DNA of 64,000 bases, taken from positions 62,001-126,000 of the forward strand of contig JALHQO010000006.1 in NCBI GenBank assembly GCA_022841905.1, in the 5' to 3' direction. Source of the DNA: Hyphomonadaceae bacterium (GTDB taxonomy: Bacteria > Pseudomonadota > Alphaproteobacteria > Caulobacterales > Aquidulcibacteraceae). The notes beneath the pieces are model-generated. The model was not told where the DNA came from. It was given only the letters and a program-made list of their open reading frames with translations, and did no database searches. Made by a program: the position numbers and the translations under genes. Shown here in pieces: positions 32,601-40,294 of this stretch. Every line of letters starts with the position of its first letter. Within the stretch, counting starts at the first letter, position 1.

Positions 32601-34144
32601 CGCTGATCAGCCCGCCGCCGCACCACGACATCTACTCGATCGAGGATCTCGCTCAGCTCATCTATGACCTAAAGCAGATCAACCCGGTCGCGCGCGTTTG
32701 CGTGAAGCTTGTCGCCCAATCCGGCATTGGCGCGGTTGCAGCGGGAGTCGCGAAGGCGGGCGCCGATACGATCCTCATTTCCGGCCACGTTGGCGGCACC
32801 GGCGCGTCACCGCAAACCTCGATCAAGTACGCCGGCATCCCGTGGGAAATGGGGCTAGCTGAGGCGCATCAAACCCTGATGCTCAACAATCTCCGTCACC
32901 GCGTGCGCCTGCGCACCGATGGCGGCTTGCGCACTGGCCGCGATGTGGTCGTCGCCGCCATCCTCGGGGCCGAAGAGTTCGGCATCGGCACAGCCTCGCT
33001 CGTCGCCATGGGCTGTCTCATGGTGCGACAGTGCCATTCTAACACATGCCCGGTCGGCGTTTGCACGCAAGATGAGGCGCTCAGAAAGAAGTTCACCGGC
33101 ACGCCGGACAAGGTCGTCAATCTGATGACCTTCATCGCTGAAGAAGTGCGTGAAATCTTGGCGCAGATCGGCTTCCGCCGCCTGGAAGAAATCATTGGCC
33201 GCACCGACCTCATCGAACAGATCAGCCGCGGCGCAGAGCATCTCGACGATCTCGACCTCAACCCGCTGCTCGTCCGCGTCGATAGCCCGTATCCGCCTTA
33301 TTGCACGCAGCTCACGCGCAACGAGCCGCCGCAAGCGCTCGATCACGATTTCCTCACACAAGCGCCGGCCTTCTTCGAGCGCGGCGAAAAGCGCCAACTC
33401 GATTTTACCGTGCGCAACACTCAGCGCGCCATCGGCACGCGGGCGTCCGCGCACGTTGTTCGCCGTGTCGGCCAGAACGCGCTGCCGGAAGGCCAGCTCA
33501 GCGTGAATCTGCGCGGCTCATGCGGCCAAAGCCTTGGCGCGTTCATGGTGCAGGGCATCGCGCTGCACGTGACGGGCGACGCTAACGATTATGTCGGCAA
33601 GGGCCTCTCCGGCGGCCTCATCACATTGAAGCCCGCGCCGGGCGAGCCCACCGGCGCCATCATCGGCAACACATGCTTGTACGGCGCAACCAGCGGCCGG
33701 CTCTTCGCCGCCGGCCTGGCCGGCGAACGCTTCGCCGTGCGTAACTCTGGCGCGACCACCGTCGTCGAAGGCGCCGGCGCCAATGCCTGCGAGTATATGA
33801 CGGGCGGCACAGCGATCATCCTCGGCGCCGTGGGCGAGAATTTCGGCGCCGGCATGTCGGGCGGCATGGCCTTCGTCTATGACGAAGATGGCCGCTTCGA
33901 ATCGATGGTTAATGGCGACACCATCGTCTGGCAACGTTTGGCGTCGAAGCACTGGGAAGAGCTGCTGAAGGCGCTCATCGAAGAGCACGCCAAACGCACC
34001 GCCTCGCCGCGCGCCGCCGAACTGCTCGCCCACTGGAGCGTCGCCCGCGGCCGCTTCTGGCAAATCTGCCCGAAGGAAATGCTGCCCCGGCTTGCGCATG
34101 CGCTGAGTGATGACGCAAGCACGTCATCCGTCGCAGCCGCTTGA
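29603..34144 (+). CDS. gltB: Glutamate synthase (NADPH) large subunit
   Basis: GltB makes two glutamates from glutamine and 2-oxoglutarate. The 1513-residue chain begins with a short propeptide; Cys32 in DACGVGLVA is the expected N-terminal nucleophile of the class II amidotransferase domain (to ~430). A central domain, the FMN/2-oxoglutarate domain and a C-terminal GXGXG beta-helix follow. The 3Fe-4S cysteines are Cys1138, Cys1144 and Cys1149 (CLMVRQCHSNTC). Ammonia tunnels between domains. Its last codons form the left copy of a 20-bp direct repeat. Confidence 0.96.
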   Translation: MSGYEDIARYERERARLERDGLYLPEHERDACGVGLVAAIDGKPRREVVTLAIAALKAVWHRGAVDADGKTGDGAGILVEAPQDFLREAVARTGHTPKDAPIFVGQIFLPRLDLGAQERARVIVESEIIRAGFTLYGWRQVPVNISQIGEKANATRPEIEQVLLYDPQGRASEIVDRDLYICRRRIEQRALSENVTELYVCSLSAKRLVYKGMFLAQQIDAFYPDLRDERFVSSVAIYHQRYSTNTFPQWRLAQPFRMLAHNGEINTLKGNINWMKSHEIRMTSDAFGDADGDVKPIIQPGGSDSAALDNVFEVLVRAGRDAPMVKSLLIPEAWAKSRTMKSEHRALYAYCNAVMEPWDGPAGLAMFDGRWAVAGLDRNGLRPLRYALTEDGLLAVGSETGMCPLDGKKILERGRIGAGQMIAVDTREGRLYHHEELVDALAAQHPYGEWLENIIDLDKTLIGAEPRLYADRAELLQRQAAAGYTMEDVELLLQPMLEDGKEAIGSMGDDAPLAVLSEQNRPLSHYFRQNFSQVTNPPIDPLREGRVMTLTTRFKNLGNILAQDETQANVYVLSSPILTNGMHERLLEELGGEVARIDCTYEKPAPGEEGPALRKALERIRAEAQQAVGFNQRSHIVLTDEAQGPDRIACPMILVTSGVHAHLTKKGLRTFCSLSVRSAECLDPHYAAVLIGCGATTVNPYLAFDTIADRASRGLTGDLTREQAAANYRAALEAGLLKIISKMGISVISSYRGGLNFEAIGLSRALVDEFFPGLVSRISGIGLNGIAYEAAEQHERAYDETLTALPLGGQYRYRASGERHALEANSIHQLQAACDTGDYKAYRKYSEVIRERRLGQPIQLRDLLEVREEKLRPTPISEVESVTEIRKRFLTPGMSMGALSPEAHGALNIAMNRIGARSVSGEGGEDPARYTPHPNGDDENSAVKQVASGRFGVTAEYLNQCREIEIKVAQGAKPGEGGQLPGFKVTELIARLRHATPGVSLISPPPHHDIYSIEDLAQLIYDLKQINPVARVCVKLVAQSGIGAVAAGVAKAGADTILISGHVGGTGASPQTSIKYAGIPWEMGLAEAHQTLMLNNLRHRVRLRTDGGLRTGRDVVVAAILGAEEFGIGTASLVAMGCLMVRQCHSNTCPVGVCTQDEALRKKFTGTPDKVVNLMTFIAEEVREILAQIGFRRLEEIIGRTDLIEQISRGAEHLDDLDLNPLLVRVDSPYPPYCTQLTRNEPPQALDHDFLTQAPAFFERGEKRQLDFTVRNTQRAIGTRASAHVVRRVGQNALPEGQLSVNLRGSCGQSLGAFMVQGIALHVTGDANDYVGKGLSGGLITLKPAPGEPTGAIIGNTCLYGATSGRLFAAGLAGERFAVRNSGATTVVEGAGANACEYMTGGTAIILGAVGENFGAGMSGGMAFVYDEDGRFESMVNGDTIVWQRLASKHWEELLKALIEEHAKRTASPRAAELLAHWSVARGRFWQICPKEMLPRLAHALSDDASTSSVAAA
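34119..34138. repeat. 20-bp direct repeat, left copy (3' end of gltB)
   Basis: GCACGTCATCCGTCGCAGCC, within the last codons of gltB. An exact second copy lies at 36374–36393. Together they bracket the double-TIR and GGDEF genes (~2.25 kb). Confidence 0.85.
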
Positions 34145-34195
34145 CAGCGTGACGTAATCTGGCCGGTTTGCTAGCGTGAGCCCCGGAGCAAAGCA

Positions 34196-35047
34196 ATGTC
34201 GCACGACGTGTTCTTGGGATTCCGCACGGCCCAGAGGGGAGATGCGGCGCGGATCAAGGCGCACATGAACGAGCGCGGCCTGTCAGTCGTAGATTGGGCA
34301 GACACGACGTCGATGGACAGCCACGATGCGATTGAAGCTTCGGCCATATATGCGTTGCTGATAGGTCCGCACACGTTCGCGCCGTCCGTCGAATATGAGA
34401 GGCGCAACCCGTACGTGTTCGCCGAGGCTGAGTTCGCGTACCGAGCAGGAAAGCGAATTTTGCCGGTGCTGTTGCAGGGCGGCGATCTTCAAAACGTACC
34501 TACGGAGCTGTCTTTCCTGAAAAGAACCCAGGCGGAGCGGCTTAGGCCGGAGCCGGACTTCCTTCCCGACCTTGAGGACTTGATCACCAAGTTGCTTGAC
34601 GAGGTACAAAAACCGGCTCGACGTCATCGCCCTGCTGCACCGACATCCCCGATCGATCGCGGCGAAGCGGGGCAAGTGTTCATTAGTCACTCAACCGTTG
34701 ACGGCGCACTGGAGGCCGCTGCGCTTGCTGGAGCGCTTGAAGCCGAGGGTGTGCGCTGTTGGATAGCGCCACGCGACGTTGAGCCGGGTAAGACCTACCC
34801 CGGTCAGATTGTACGTGCGATCGAACGTTGCCGCGCTTTGGTCCTGATGCTGACTCCAGAAGCTGACCGAAGCGCGGACGTTTTGCAGGAAGTACAAATC
34901 GCACACTCAGCAAAAAAATTGGTTGTACCAGTCATCATACGCCACACGGTGCCTGGCGACGACATTCGATATTTTATCTCGGTGCGCCACCAAATTCTCT
35001 GGTCTGATGGGCAATCCACCGCCAATCGGGTCCGTGGTGTGATATAG
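34196..35047 (+). CDS. Protein with two TIR-type domains
   Basis: The 283-residue protein has two TIR-like halves. Residues ~3–135 start HDVFLGFR and include NPYVFAEAEFAYRAGKRILPV; ~159–270 start GQVFISHSTVDGALEAAALA and include CWIAPRDVEPGKTYP and EVQIAHSAKKLVVPV. By alignment with known TIR NADases the catalytic glutamates would be Glu77 and Glu232. Bacterial TIRs act in antiphage systems (Thoeris, TIR-APAZ and others) or in virulence by cleaving NAD+. No membrane or sensor domain is seen. By hand count on sampled lines GC is ~55–60% against ~65% in gltB. ATG 34196 follows GGAG. A TTGACA at 34141 lacks a good −10. Defence role is inference. Confidence 0.85.
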   Translation: MSHDVFLGFRTAQRGDAARIKAHMNERGLSVVDWADTTSMDSHDAIEASAIYALLIGPHTFAPSVEYERRNPYVFAEAEFAYRAGKRILPVLLQGGDLQNVPTELSFLKRTQAERLRPEPDFLPDLEDLITKLLDEVQKPARRHRPAAPTSPIDRGEAGQVFISHSTVDGALEAAALAGALEAEGVRCWIAPRDVEPGKTYPGQIVRAIERCRALVLMLTPEADRSADVLQEVQIAHSAKKLVVPVIIRHTVPGDDIRYFISVRHQILWSDGQSTANRVRGVI

Positions 35048-35196
35048 CGCCGTTTAGCCGGCTCATAGCGATCGACATCGCCGCGGTCGCCTAGCGGACT
35101 ACAGTTCTTAACTCCGTTCGCGCACCGCGATTTAACCGCGTTCGCGCAAGGTGGCGCCTCAGACCGGCGCATCCGCGCGACGATTAGGGGTACTCC

Positions 35197-36369
35197 ATGT
35201 TCCGCGCGCGAGGATCGCAGCCTCGCCAGCCGCTCCCGGACGACGTCTATGCGGAGCTCGTGGACATCCTCTATCGCTCGATGTCGCCGCTCATCAATAT
35301 GGGCGTCGTCGTCACCTGCGTCGGGGCTCTGCTCTACACGATGACCGGGGATGTCTCCGTCGCCGCGCTCACTGCGGTGTCGCTGGTGATTACAGTCGCG
35401 CGGGTGGGGTTGAACTCCGCTTACAAGCGCCGCCGCGCGGCGGCGATGCTGACGCTTCCCGAAGTGAAAAGCTGGGAGCTGCGGTTTGCGATAAGCAGCA
35501 CTATTGCGGCAACCGCGCTCGGCGCGCTAATCGGGCGCGCCGTCGCCGTAGGTGATGGCGCGGTGCCGTTGTTGGCGAGCGGGCTTATGTTTGGATACGC
35601 CGCCGGCGCGGTGATCCGGCTTTCCGTTCGCCCCGTCACTGTTGGCCTCTCGCTGCTGGCGGTTGTCGGCCTCACGCTCTGCGGTTTCGCCGCCAACTTC
35701 GACAATAGCGATGAGCACTACCGCTTTGCCTATATGAGCATGGCGCTGCTGATCCTGGTGTTCACGCTCGGCACCGGCGAAATGGTCAACCACCTCTACC
35801 GCACCACGCTCGAGCATCTGATGACCAAGTCCATGCTCTCGCATTTGGCGCGGCGCGATCCGCTGACCGGCCTCGCTAATCGCCTGTCACTGCGCGAGCG
35901 CTTCGATCAAGACATTTTGCAAGCGCGCGAGTCCGGCGATCTCATCGCCTTGCATTTTCTCGATCTCGACCGCTTCAAGGCGGTCAACGACAATTTCGGC
36001 CACCCGACGGGCGATGCCTTATTGAAGATGGTCGCAGGGCGTCTCTCTAATGTCCTGCGCGAGGGCGATACTGCCGCGCGCCTCGGCGGCGACGAATTCG
36101 TCATTCTGCAGATCAACATCAACGAGCCTAGCGAAGCCGCAGTCCTGGCGCGCCGGATCGTGCGGGAGATCAGCGCGCCCTACCGCGTCGATGGCCGCGA
36201 ACTTCATATCGGCGCCAGCGTCGGCATCGCGCTTGCGCCGCAAGACGGCGTCGATCTCGATCACCTCGCGGCGCGGGCAGACGAGGCGCTCTATCAAGCC
36301 AAGACGACCAAGCGCGGTACGATCGGTTTCTGGGCGCCGCCGCGGCCCTTGGCTCAAGGCGCAGCCTAG
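35197..36369 (+). CDS. Membrane diguanylate cyclase (GGDEF)
   Basis: The 390-residue protein has about six N-terminal membrane segments (residues ~30–190) and a C-terminal GGDEF domain with an intact active site (LGGDEFVIL near residue 297), DLDRFKAVND and the product-inhibition site RxxD five residues before it (REGD). It should make c-di-GMP from two GTP. The membrane part is a 6-helix sensor without a named ligand. ATG 35197 follows AGGGG. Ten-base repeats CGTTCGCGCA at 35115–35124 and 35139–35148 lie just upstream and may be an operator. It sits inside the 20-bp repeat pair with the TIR gene. Confidence 0.9.
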   Translation: MFRARGSQPRQPLPDDVYAELVDILYRSMSPLINMGVVVTCVGALLYTMTGDVSVAALTAVSLVITVARVGLNSAYKRRRAAAMLTLPEVKSWELRFAISSTIAATALGALIGRAVAVGDGAVPLLASGLMFGYAAGAVIRLSVRPVTVGLSLLAVVGLTLCGFAANFDNSDEHYRFAYMSMALLILVFTLGTGEMVNHLYRTTLEHLMTKSMLSHLARRDPLTGLANRLSLRERFDQDILQARESGDLIALHFLDLDRFKAVNDNFGHPTGDALLKMVAGRLSNVLREGDTAARLGGDEFVILQININEPSEAAVLARRIVREISAPYRVDGRELHIGASVGIALAPQDGVDLDHLAARADEALYQAKTTKRGTIGFWAPPRPLAQGAA

Positions 36370-36373
36370 GCGC

Positions 36374-36393
36374 GCACGTCATCCGTCGCAGCC
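36374..36393. repeat. 20-bp direct repeat, right copy
   Basis: GCACGTCATCCGTCGCAGCC, 4 bp after the GGDEF stop, identical to 34119–34138 at the end of gltB; flanking bases differ on both sides. Non-coding here. Confidence 0.85.
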
Positions 36394-36464
36394 CCGTGAG
36401 CGCTCGTCGCGCGCACGCATCCAGACTTCACGCCCTCGGCATCTCCCGAACGTCAGGGAGAGAC

Positions 36465-36551
36465 ATGAAACGCGTGCTCGTACTCCTGCTCGTCGTGTTG
36501 ACCGCCGCCGGCCTCGCCATCGGCGCGCTCGGATTCACCGCCGGCGTTTGA
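36465..36551 (+). CDS. 28-residue single-helix membrane peptide
   Basis: ATG 36465 follows AGGGAGA and opens a 28-codon frame ending TGA 36549–36551. The peptide (MKRVLVLLLVVLTAAGLAIG then ALGFTAGV) is one membrane helix with a basic start. Ribosome site and composition suggest translation; no family is recognised. It lies 31 bp upstream of queG. Confidence 0.45.
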   Translation: MKRVLVLLLVVLTAAGLAIGALGFTAGV

Positions 36552-36581
36552 CCCTGCGCGCGCGCTTGCCCATAGCAGGGC

Positions 36582-37682
36582 GTGTTTTCAAAGCAGGCCC
36601 TCCAGGCGCAAGCCCGCGCGCTCGGCTTCGACGCTATCGGCGTCGCCGATGCGCGCGCGCCGTGGCCGAATGAAGCTTGGCTGGCGGAGTTTCTCGGACA
36701 AGAGCGCCACGGCGACATGGCTTGGATGGCAAACGAAAGCCGCGCCCATCCCACTGCGCTTTGGCCTGACGCCCGCAGCGCCATTCTCGTCGGCCAATCC
36801 TACGCACCAGCGGACGACTCGCTCGCGCTATTGAGCGAGAAGCAAAGCGGACTTGTGTCCGCCTACGCCGCGCGGCGCGATTATCACGACGTCGTCAAAG
36901 GCAAACTGAAACAGCTCGCTCAATGGTTGGCGCGTGAGAGCGGGGAGGAGGTGAAGGTCTTCGTCGACACCGCGCCGCTGATGGAAAAGCCGCTGGCTGC
37001 GCGCGCGGGTCTCGGCTGGCAAGGCAAGCACACCAATCTCGTCTCGCGGGAGCATGGCTCTTGGCTCCTTCTCGGCGCCATTCTCTCCGCCGCCGCGATG
37101 GAAGCGGATGCGGCGCATGAGGATAATTGCGGCTCGTGCCGCGCGTGCTTGGATATCTGCCCGACCAATGCGTTCCCGGCGCCGTACCAACTCGATGCAC
37201 GCCGTTGCCTCGCTTACCTCACCATCGAATCCAAAACTCAGATCCCGCGCGAATTCCGCGCCGCCGTCGGCAATCGTGTGTTCGGGTGCGACGATTGCCT
37301 CGCCGTCTGCCCATGGAACAAATTCGCCGCCGATGCGCGCGAGCAGCGCATGGCGATGCGGGACGATTTACGCCTCGCGCCGCTCGCCGAACTGGCCGCG
37401 CTCGATGACGCGGCCTTCCGCACCCGGTTCGCAGCGACGCCGGTTAAGCGCACCGGCCGCGACCGGTTTGTTCGCAACGTGCTCTGTGCTGTTGGAAACT
37501 CGGGAGATTCCGCACTCGCCCCGGTTGCCGAGATGCGGCTTGGGGATAGTTCTCCCCTGGTGCGCGGCATGGCGGTGTGGGCGCTGGCGCGTTTGCTTGA
37601 CGCGGAGGCGTTTCAACGCCTCAAATCCGCCTGGGCGCCGCGCGAGCAGGACGCGAGCGTGGCGGAGGAATGGGGCGCATGA
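36582..37682 (+). CDS. queG: Epoxyqueuosine reductase
   Basis: QueG reduces epoxyqueuosine to queuosine in tRNA, using cobalamin and two 4Fe-4S clusters. The 366-residue protein has the cofactor domain (ALGFDAIGVADARAP, FVDTAPLMEKPLAARAGLGW), clusters in CGSCRACLDICP (from ~183) and CDDCLAVCPWN, and a C-terminal HEAT-like region (NVLCAVGNSGDSALAPV…). GTG 36582 is the start, matching the usual N-terminus. It overlaps the mtgA start by 4 bp. Confidence 0.94.
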   Translation: MFSKQALQAQARALGFDAIGVADARAPWPNEAWLAEFLGQERHGDMAWMANESRAHPTALWPDARSAILVGQSYAPADDSLALLSEKQSGLVSAYAARRDYHDVVKGKLKQLAQWLARESGEEVKVFVDTAPLMEKPLAARAGLGWQGKHTNLVSREHGSWLLLGAILSAAAMEADAAHEDNCGSCRACLDICPTNAFPAPYQLDARRCLAYLTIESKTQIPREFRAAVGNRVFGCDDCLAVCPWNKFAADAREQRMAMRDDLRLAPLAELAALDDAAFRTRFAATPVKRTGRDRFVRNVLCAVGNSGDSALAPVAEMRLGDSSPLVRGMAVWALARLLDAEAFQRLKSAWAPREQDASVAEEWGA

Positions 37683-38749
37683 GTCCGGACGAACCCGAAG
37701 ACAAAAAGCCGGAGGACGTCCCGGAAGAGCCGCGCGCCGAAGCGCCGCCGTCCGAACCTGTGCAAGAACCGCCGCCCCAGAGCGAGCCGGACTCCATCTT
37801 CGGCGATGTGCCGGAGCAGCCGGTCGAACCAGAACCTGAGCCAGAAACCGTCTACGTGTCGTCAGAACCCGAACCCGAGCCCGAGCCGCTTTACGATCCG
37901 CGCAACCGCGAGCCCGCGTACGCGCCGCCCGCCGATCCCGAAATCCCGATGCCGCGTCCCGCGCCGACGCGCGTCGATCGCCAGCGCGCTCGCGATGCGC
38001 GCGTCAATCTCGATCTCGATCTTGGCCGCATCAAGCGCCGCAAACGCTACGGTCTCTTCATCACCACGATCAGCGTGCTGTTCATCGCGCTCGTGTTGAT
38101 GCCGGTGACGTGGGCGGGCGCGTATCTCTTCATCAACGCGCCGTCGACGCTGCTGATGATGCAGCGCGCCGCGGAAGGCGAGACCATCCGTCACTATCCG
38201 ATCCCGATCAACCGCATGTCGCCGCACATCGTGCGCGCCGTAATCGCGGCGGAAGATGCGCGCTTCTGCGAGCATGAGGGTTTTGACGTCGAAGCCATTC
38301 AAGAAGCGATGGAGTCGAACGCCGCCGGCGGCCGCACGCGCGGCGCCTCCACCATCAGCCAGCAGACTGCCAAGAACCTTTTCCTCTGGCCGCAACGCTC
38401 ATGGGTGCGCAAAGGCTTCGAAACGTATTTCACGGCGCTCATTGAGTTCATGTACCCCAAGCGCCGGATCATGGAGCACTACCTCAACGTCGCCGAATGG
38501 GGCGATGGCAATTTTGGCATCGAAGCCGCTGCGCGTGCGCGTTTCGGCGTCTCCGCCGCCGATCTGACGCCGCTGCAAGCTGCGCGTCTCGCCGCCGTCC
38601 TGCCGAGCCCCAATCGCTGGAGCGCCGACAGCCCCGGCCCTTACGTGCGCCGCCGCGCCGCCACCATCGTCCAGCGCGCCAATGTCATCCGCAACGAGCG
38701 CTTGGCCTCCTGCGCCCTAATCATGGACCGCCCCAACACGGAGCGTTGA
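37679..38749 (+). CDS. mtgA: Monofunctional peptidoglycan transglycosylase with long acidic/proline-rich N-terminus
   Basis: MtgA polymerises lipid II glycan chains. The 356-residue protein has a GT51 domain (~190–345) with the catalytic VIAAEDARFCEHEGFD, GASTISQQTAKNLFL, RIMEHYLNVAEWG and PLQAARLAAVLPSPN. One membrane anchor is at ~125–150. Unlike the usual ~230-residue form, about 120 residues of Glu/Pro-rich disordered sequence (PEPEPETVYVSSEPEPEPE) precede the anchor on the cytoplasmic side. ATG 37679 overlaps the queG stop; an in-frame ATG at 37670 has too little room from its GGAGG. Confidence 0.92.
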   Translation: MSPDEPEDKKPEDVPEEPRAEAPPSEPVQEPPPQSEPDSIFGDVPEQPVEPEPEPETVYVSSEPEPEPEPLYDPRNREPAYAPPADPEIPMPRPAPTRVDRQRARDARVNLDLDLGRIKRRKRYGLFITTISVLFIALVLMPVTWAGAYLFINAPSTLLMMQRAAEGETIRHYPIPINRMSPHIVRAVIAAEDARFCEHEGFDVEAIQEAMESNAAGGRTRGASTISQQTAKNLFLWPQRSWVRKGFETYFTALIEFMYPKRRIMEHYLNVAEWGDGNFGIEAAARARFGVSAADLTPLQAARLAAVLPSPNRWSADSPGPYVRRRAATIVQRANVIRNERLASCALIMDRPNTER

Positions 38750-38831
38750 GTGCATTTCCCCATTCAAGGGGTAACTCTCCGCCGGTTCCTGCGCTAAGCT
38801 CGTCCCCGCGTGGGAATAAGGGGAGAAGCGC

Positions 38832-39872
38832 ATGTCTATGGCGCTCATCATCGCAATCGCGGCGCTCGTGGGCGTCATCGTGCTTGGCGTCGGATTCTAT
38901 ATCTGGATCAATTATTACGAGGCCCGCGCCGACCGCACCTACATGACCCAGGACGATCGCGGCTTTAAGCGCGCGCTTGCCGGCAAGGTCGTGCTCTGGG
39001 ACTACGAAGAAACCGTGGTCAAAGGCCCGAGCGCCCCGCACATCGAATATGTCGCGCTCGATCCCGCCACCGGCGGCCGGCGCACCATGAAGCTGATGGA
39101 TCCGAAAACCGGCGCCATCAACCTGCGCCCTCAATATTGTGCGCCGCTGCCGTTCGACGCGATCACCAATGACAGCCACAAAGTCATTGTCGATGCGCGG
39201 GTGCAGTTCAGCCTCAATCGCGATTTGCTGAAGCACGTCTACGAGATTCAAGAATTCGCGCTGGCGCTGGAAACCCGCATCCAGAGCGCCTTCCGCTCCG
39301 AAATCGGCAAGCGTAACGATGAGGACCTGCGCCGCGGCCTCGCCGAAGTCGAGCGCGCCGTGGTCGAACAGCTTCGCCACGCTGAAGAAGAGGGCGACGA
39401 AGCGGGCGAGCGCGGCATGGCGCTGGGCGTGCGCTTCCACACCGCCAACTTCACCTACAGCCAGCCCGATGAATTCAGCGCAGCGCCGCTCGCTCTGCCG
39501 CCGAACGCTACGCCGGAGCAACAGCAGCAAGCCATCCGCGCCGCCGCGGCCCAACGCGCGGCGCAGGGCTCACAAGGCGTGCTCTCCTTGCGCCCGCAAC
39601 AGCTCGACCAGCTCTCGGACGTGTTCAAAGGCCGCGATCCCGCCGCGACCGCCGCCATTCTCTCCATGCTGGAAATGCAGACGCGTCAGAACATCGCCGA
39701 AGCGCTGGCTCAGTCCGGCCAGCTCATTGTTGTGACGCCGCAAGAGCTTGGCCTGCTCGGCGCCACCGCCCAGCGCGACGCCATGCTCAACCGCCCGCGT
39801 CTCGACCAAGTGCAGACGGGCGCCTCACCGCCGCCCAATGGCGGCCTTCGCCCCGCCGAAACCCGGACGTGA
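38832..39872 (+). CDS. SPFH/Band-7 domain membrane protein
   Basis: The 346-residue protein has an N-terminal membrane helix (ALIIAIAALVGVIVLGVGFYIW) then a SPFH-type domain (~55–210) containing LPFDAITNDSHKVIVDARVQF and RIQSAFRSEIGKRNDEDL. A coiled, Gln/Ala-rich C-terminal half follows, with PEQQQQAIRAAAAQRAAQ. SPFH proteins (stomatin/flotillin/HflK-C) form oligomeric membrane platforms, often with proteases; no NfeD or protease neighbour is here. Start ATG 38832; GGGGAGAAG upstream. Confidence 0.83.
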   Translation: MSMALIIAIAALVGVIVLGVGFYIWINYYEARADRTYMTQDDRGFKRALAGKVVLWDYEETVVKGPSAPHIEYVALDPATGGRRTMKLMDPKTGAINLRPQYCAPLPFDAITNDSHKVIVDARVQFSLNRDLLKHVYEIQEFALALETRIQSAFRSEIGKRNDEDLRRGLAEVERAVVEQLRHAEEEGDEAGERGMALGVRFHTANFTYSQPDEFSAAPLALPPNATPEQQQQAIRAAAAQRAAQGSQGVLSLRPQQLDQLSDVFKGRDPAATAAILSMLEMQTRQNIAEALAQSGQLIVVTPQELGLLGATAQRDAMLNRPRLDQVQTGASPPPNGGLRPAETRT

Positions 39873-39885
39873 GATGCGCCCTGCG

Positions 39886-39919
39886 GCGCCGCCCGCGCTT
39901 GCATAAAGCAGGGCGGCGC
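39886..39919. other. Intergenic hairpin after the SPFH gene
   Basis: GCGCCGCCC (39886–39894) pairs with GGGCGGCGC (39911–39919). It begins 14 bp after the SPFH stop and may end that transcript; no T-run. Confidence 0.45.
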
Positions 39920-39975
39920 TGTCATGAGGTGGCGGTGAAGCGCCGCTTACAGGCGGCGGGGGGACGGAGCAGGGC

Positions 39976-40251
39976 GTGATCGGGCTCAGGGCACTTTTTA
40001 CGTTCGGCGTCTTTGCCGGCATGATCGCGCTGTGCGTGGTCGGCTGGAATTATGGCGGCGTCGGCGGCCTGATCGGCGGCGCGCTGGGCTTTCTACTGCG
40101 CCTGCCAGGCCGCGGCCTCGATTGGGGCGAGCGGCTCGGCAATGCTTATGTCGGCGCGCTGATGGGCATGCCGATCGGGTTTCTCATTGGCGGCGTCTGG
40201 ATGGTTGGGCTTCCGGCGCTGGTCGCAGCCGTCAACAACGCGCCTCAATAA
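39976..40251 (+). CDS. Small glycine-rich membrane protein
   Basis: The 91-residue protein has an N-terminal helix (LFTFGVFAGMIALCVVGW), a Gly-rich middle (YGGVGGLIGGALGFLLRLPG) and a C-terminal helix (MGMPIGFLIGGVWMVGLPALV). The G-x3-G spacing suggests helix packing. No known family. GTG 39976 is the start with GGAGCAGGG before it. Between the SPFH and rhodanese-like genes. Confidence 0.6.
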   Translation: MIGLRALFTFGVFAGMIALCVVGWNYGGVGGLIGGALGFLLRLPGRGLDWGERLGNAYVGALMGMPIGFLIGGVWMVGLPALVAAVNNAPQ

Positions 40252-40294
40252 CGACAAACCGAACGCGCCTCCTCGTGACGGGAGGAGTTCAATC

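Noticed and set aside
34141-34180. TTGACA as −35 of the TIR gene
   Set aside because: It overlaps the gltB stop codon and no acceptable −10 lies 16–18 bp downstream; kept only as a remark.
35104-35119. GTTC-N8-GTTC resembling the alphaproteobacterial LexA box
   Set aside because: The known box is GTTC-N7-GTTC; the spacing is off by one and no SOS gene follows.
34145-36373. Prophage or integrative element genes in the TIR/GGDEF segment
   Set aside because: No integrase, recombinase or phage structural gene could be recognised; the mobile origin rests on the 20-bp repeats alone.
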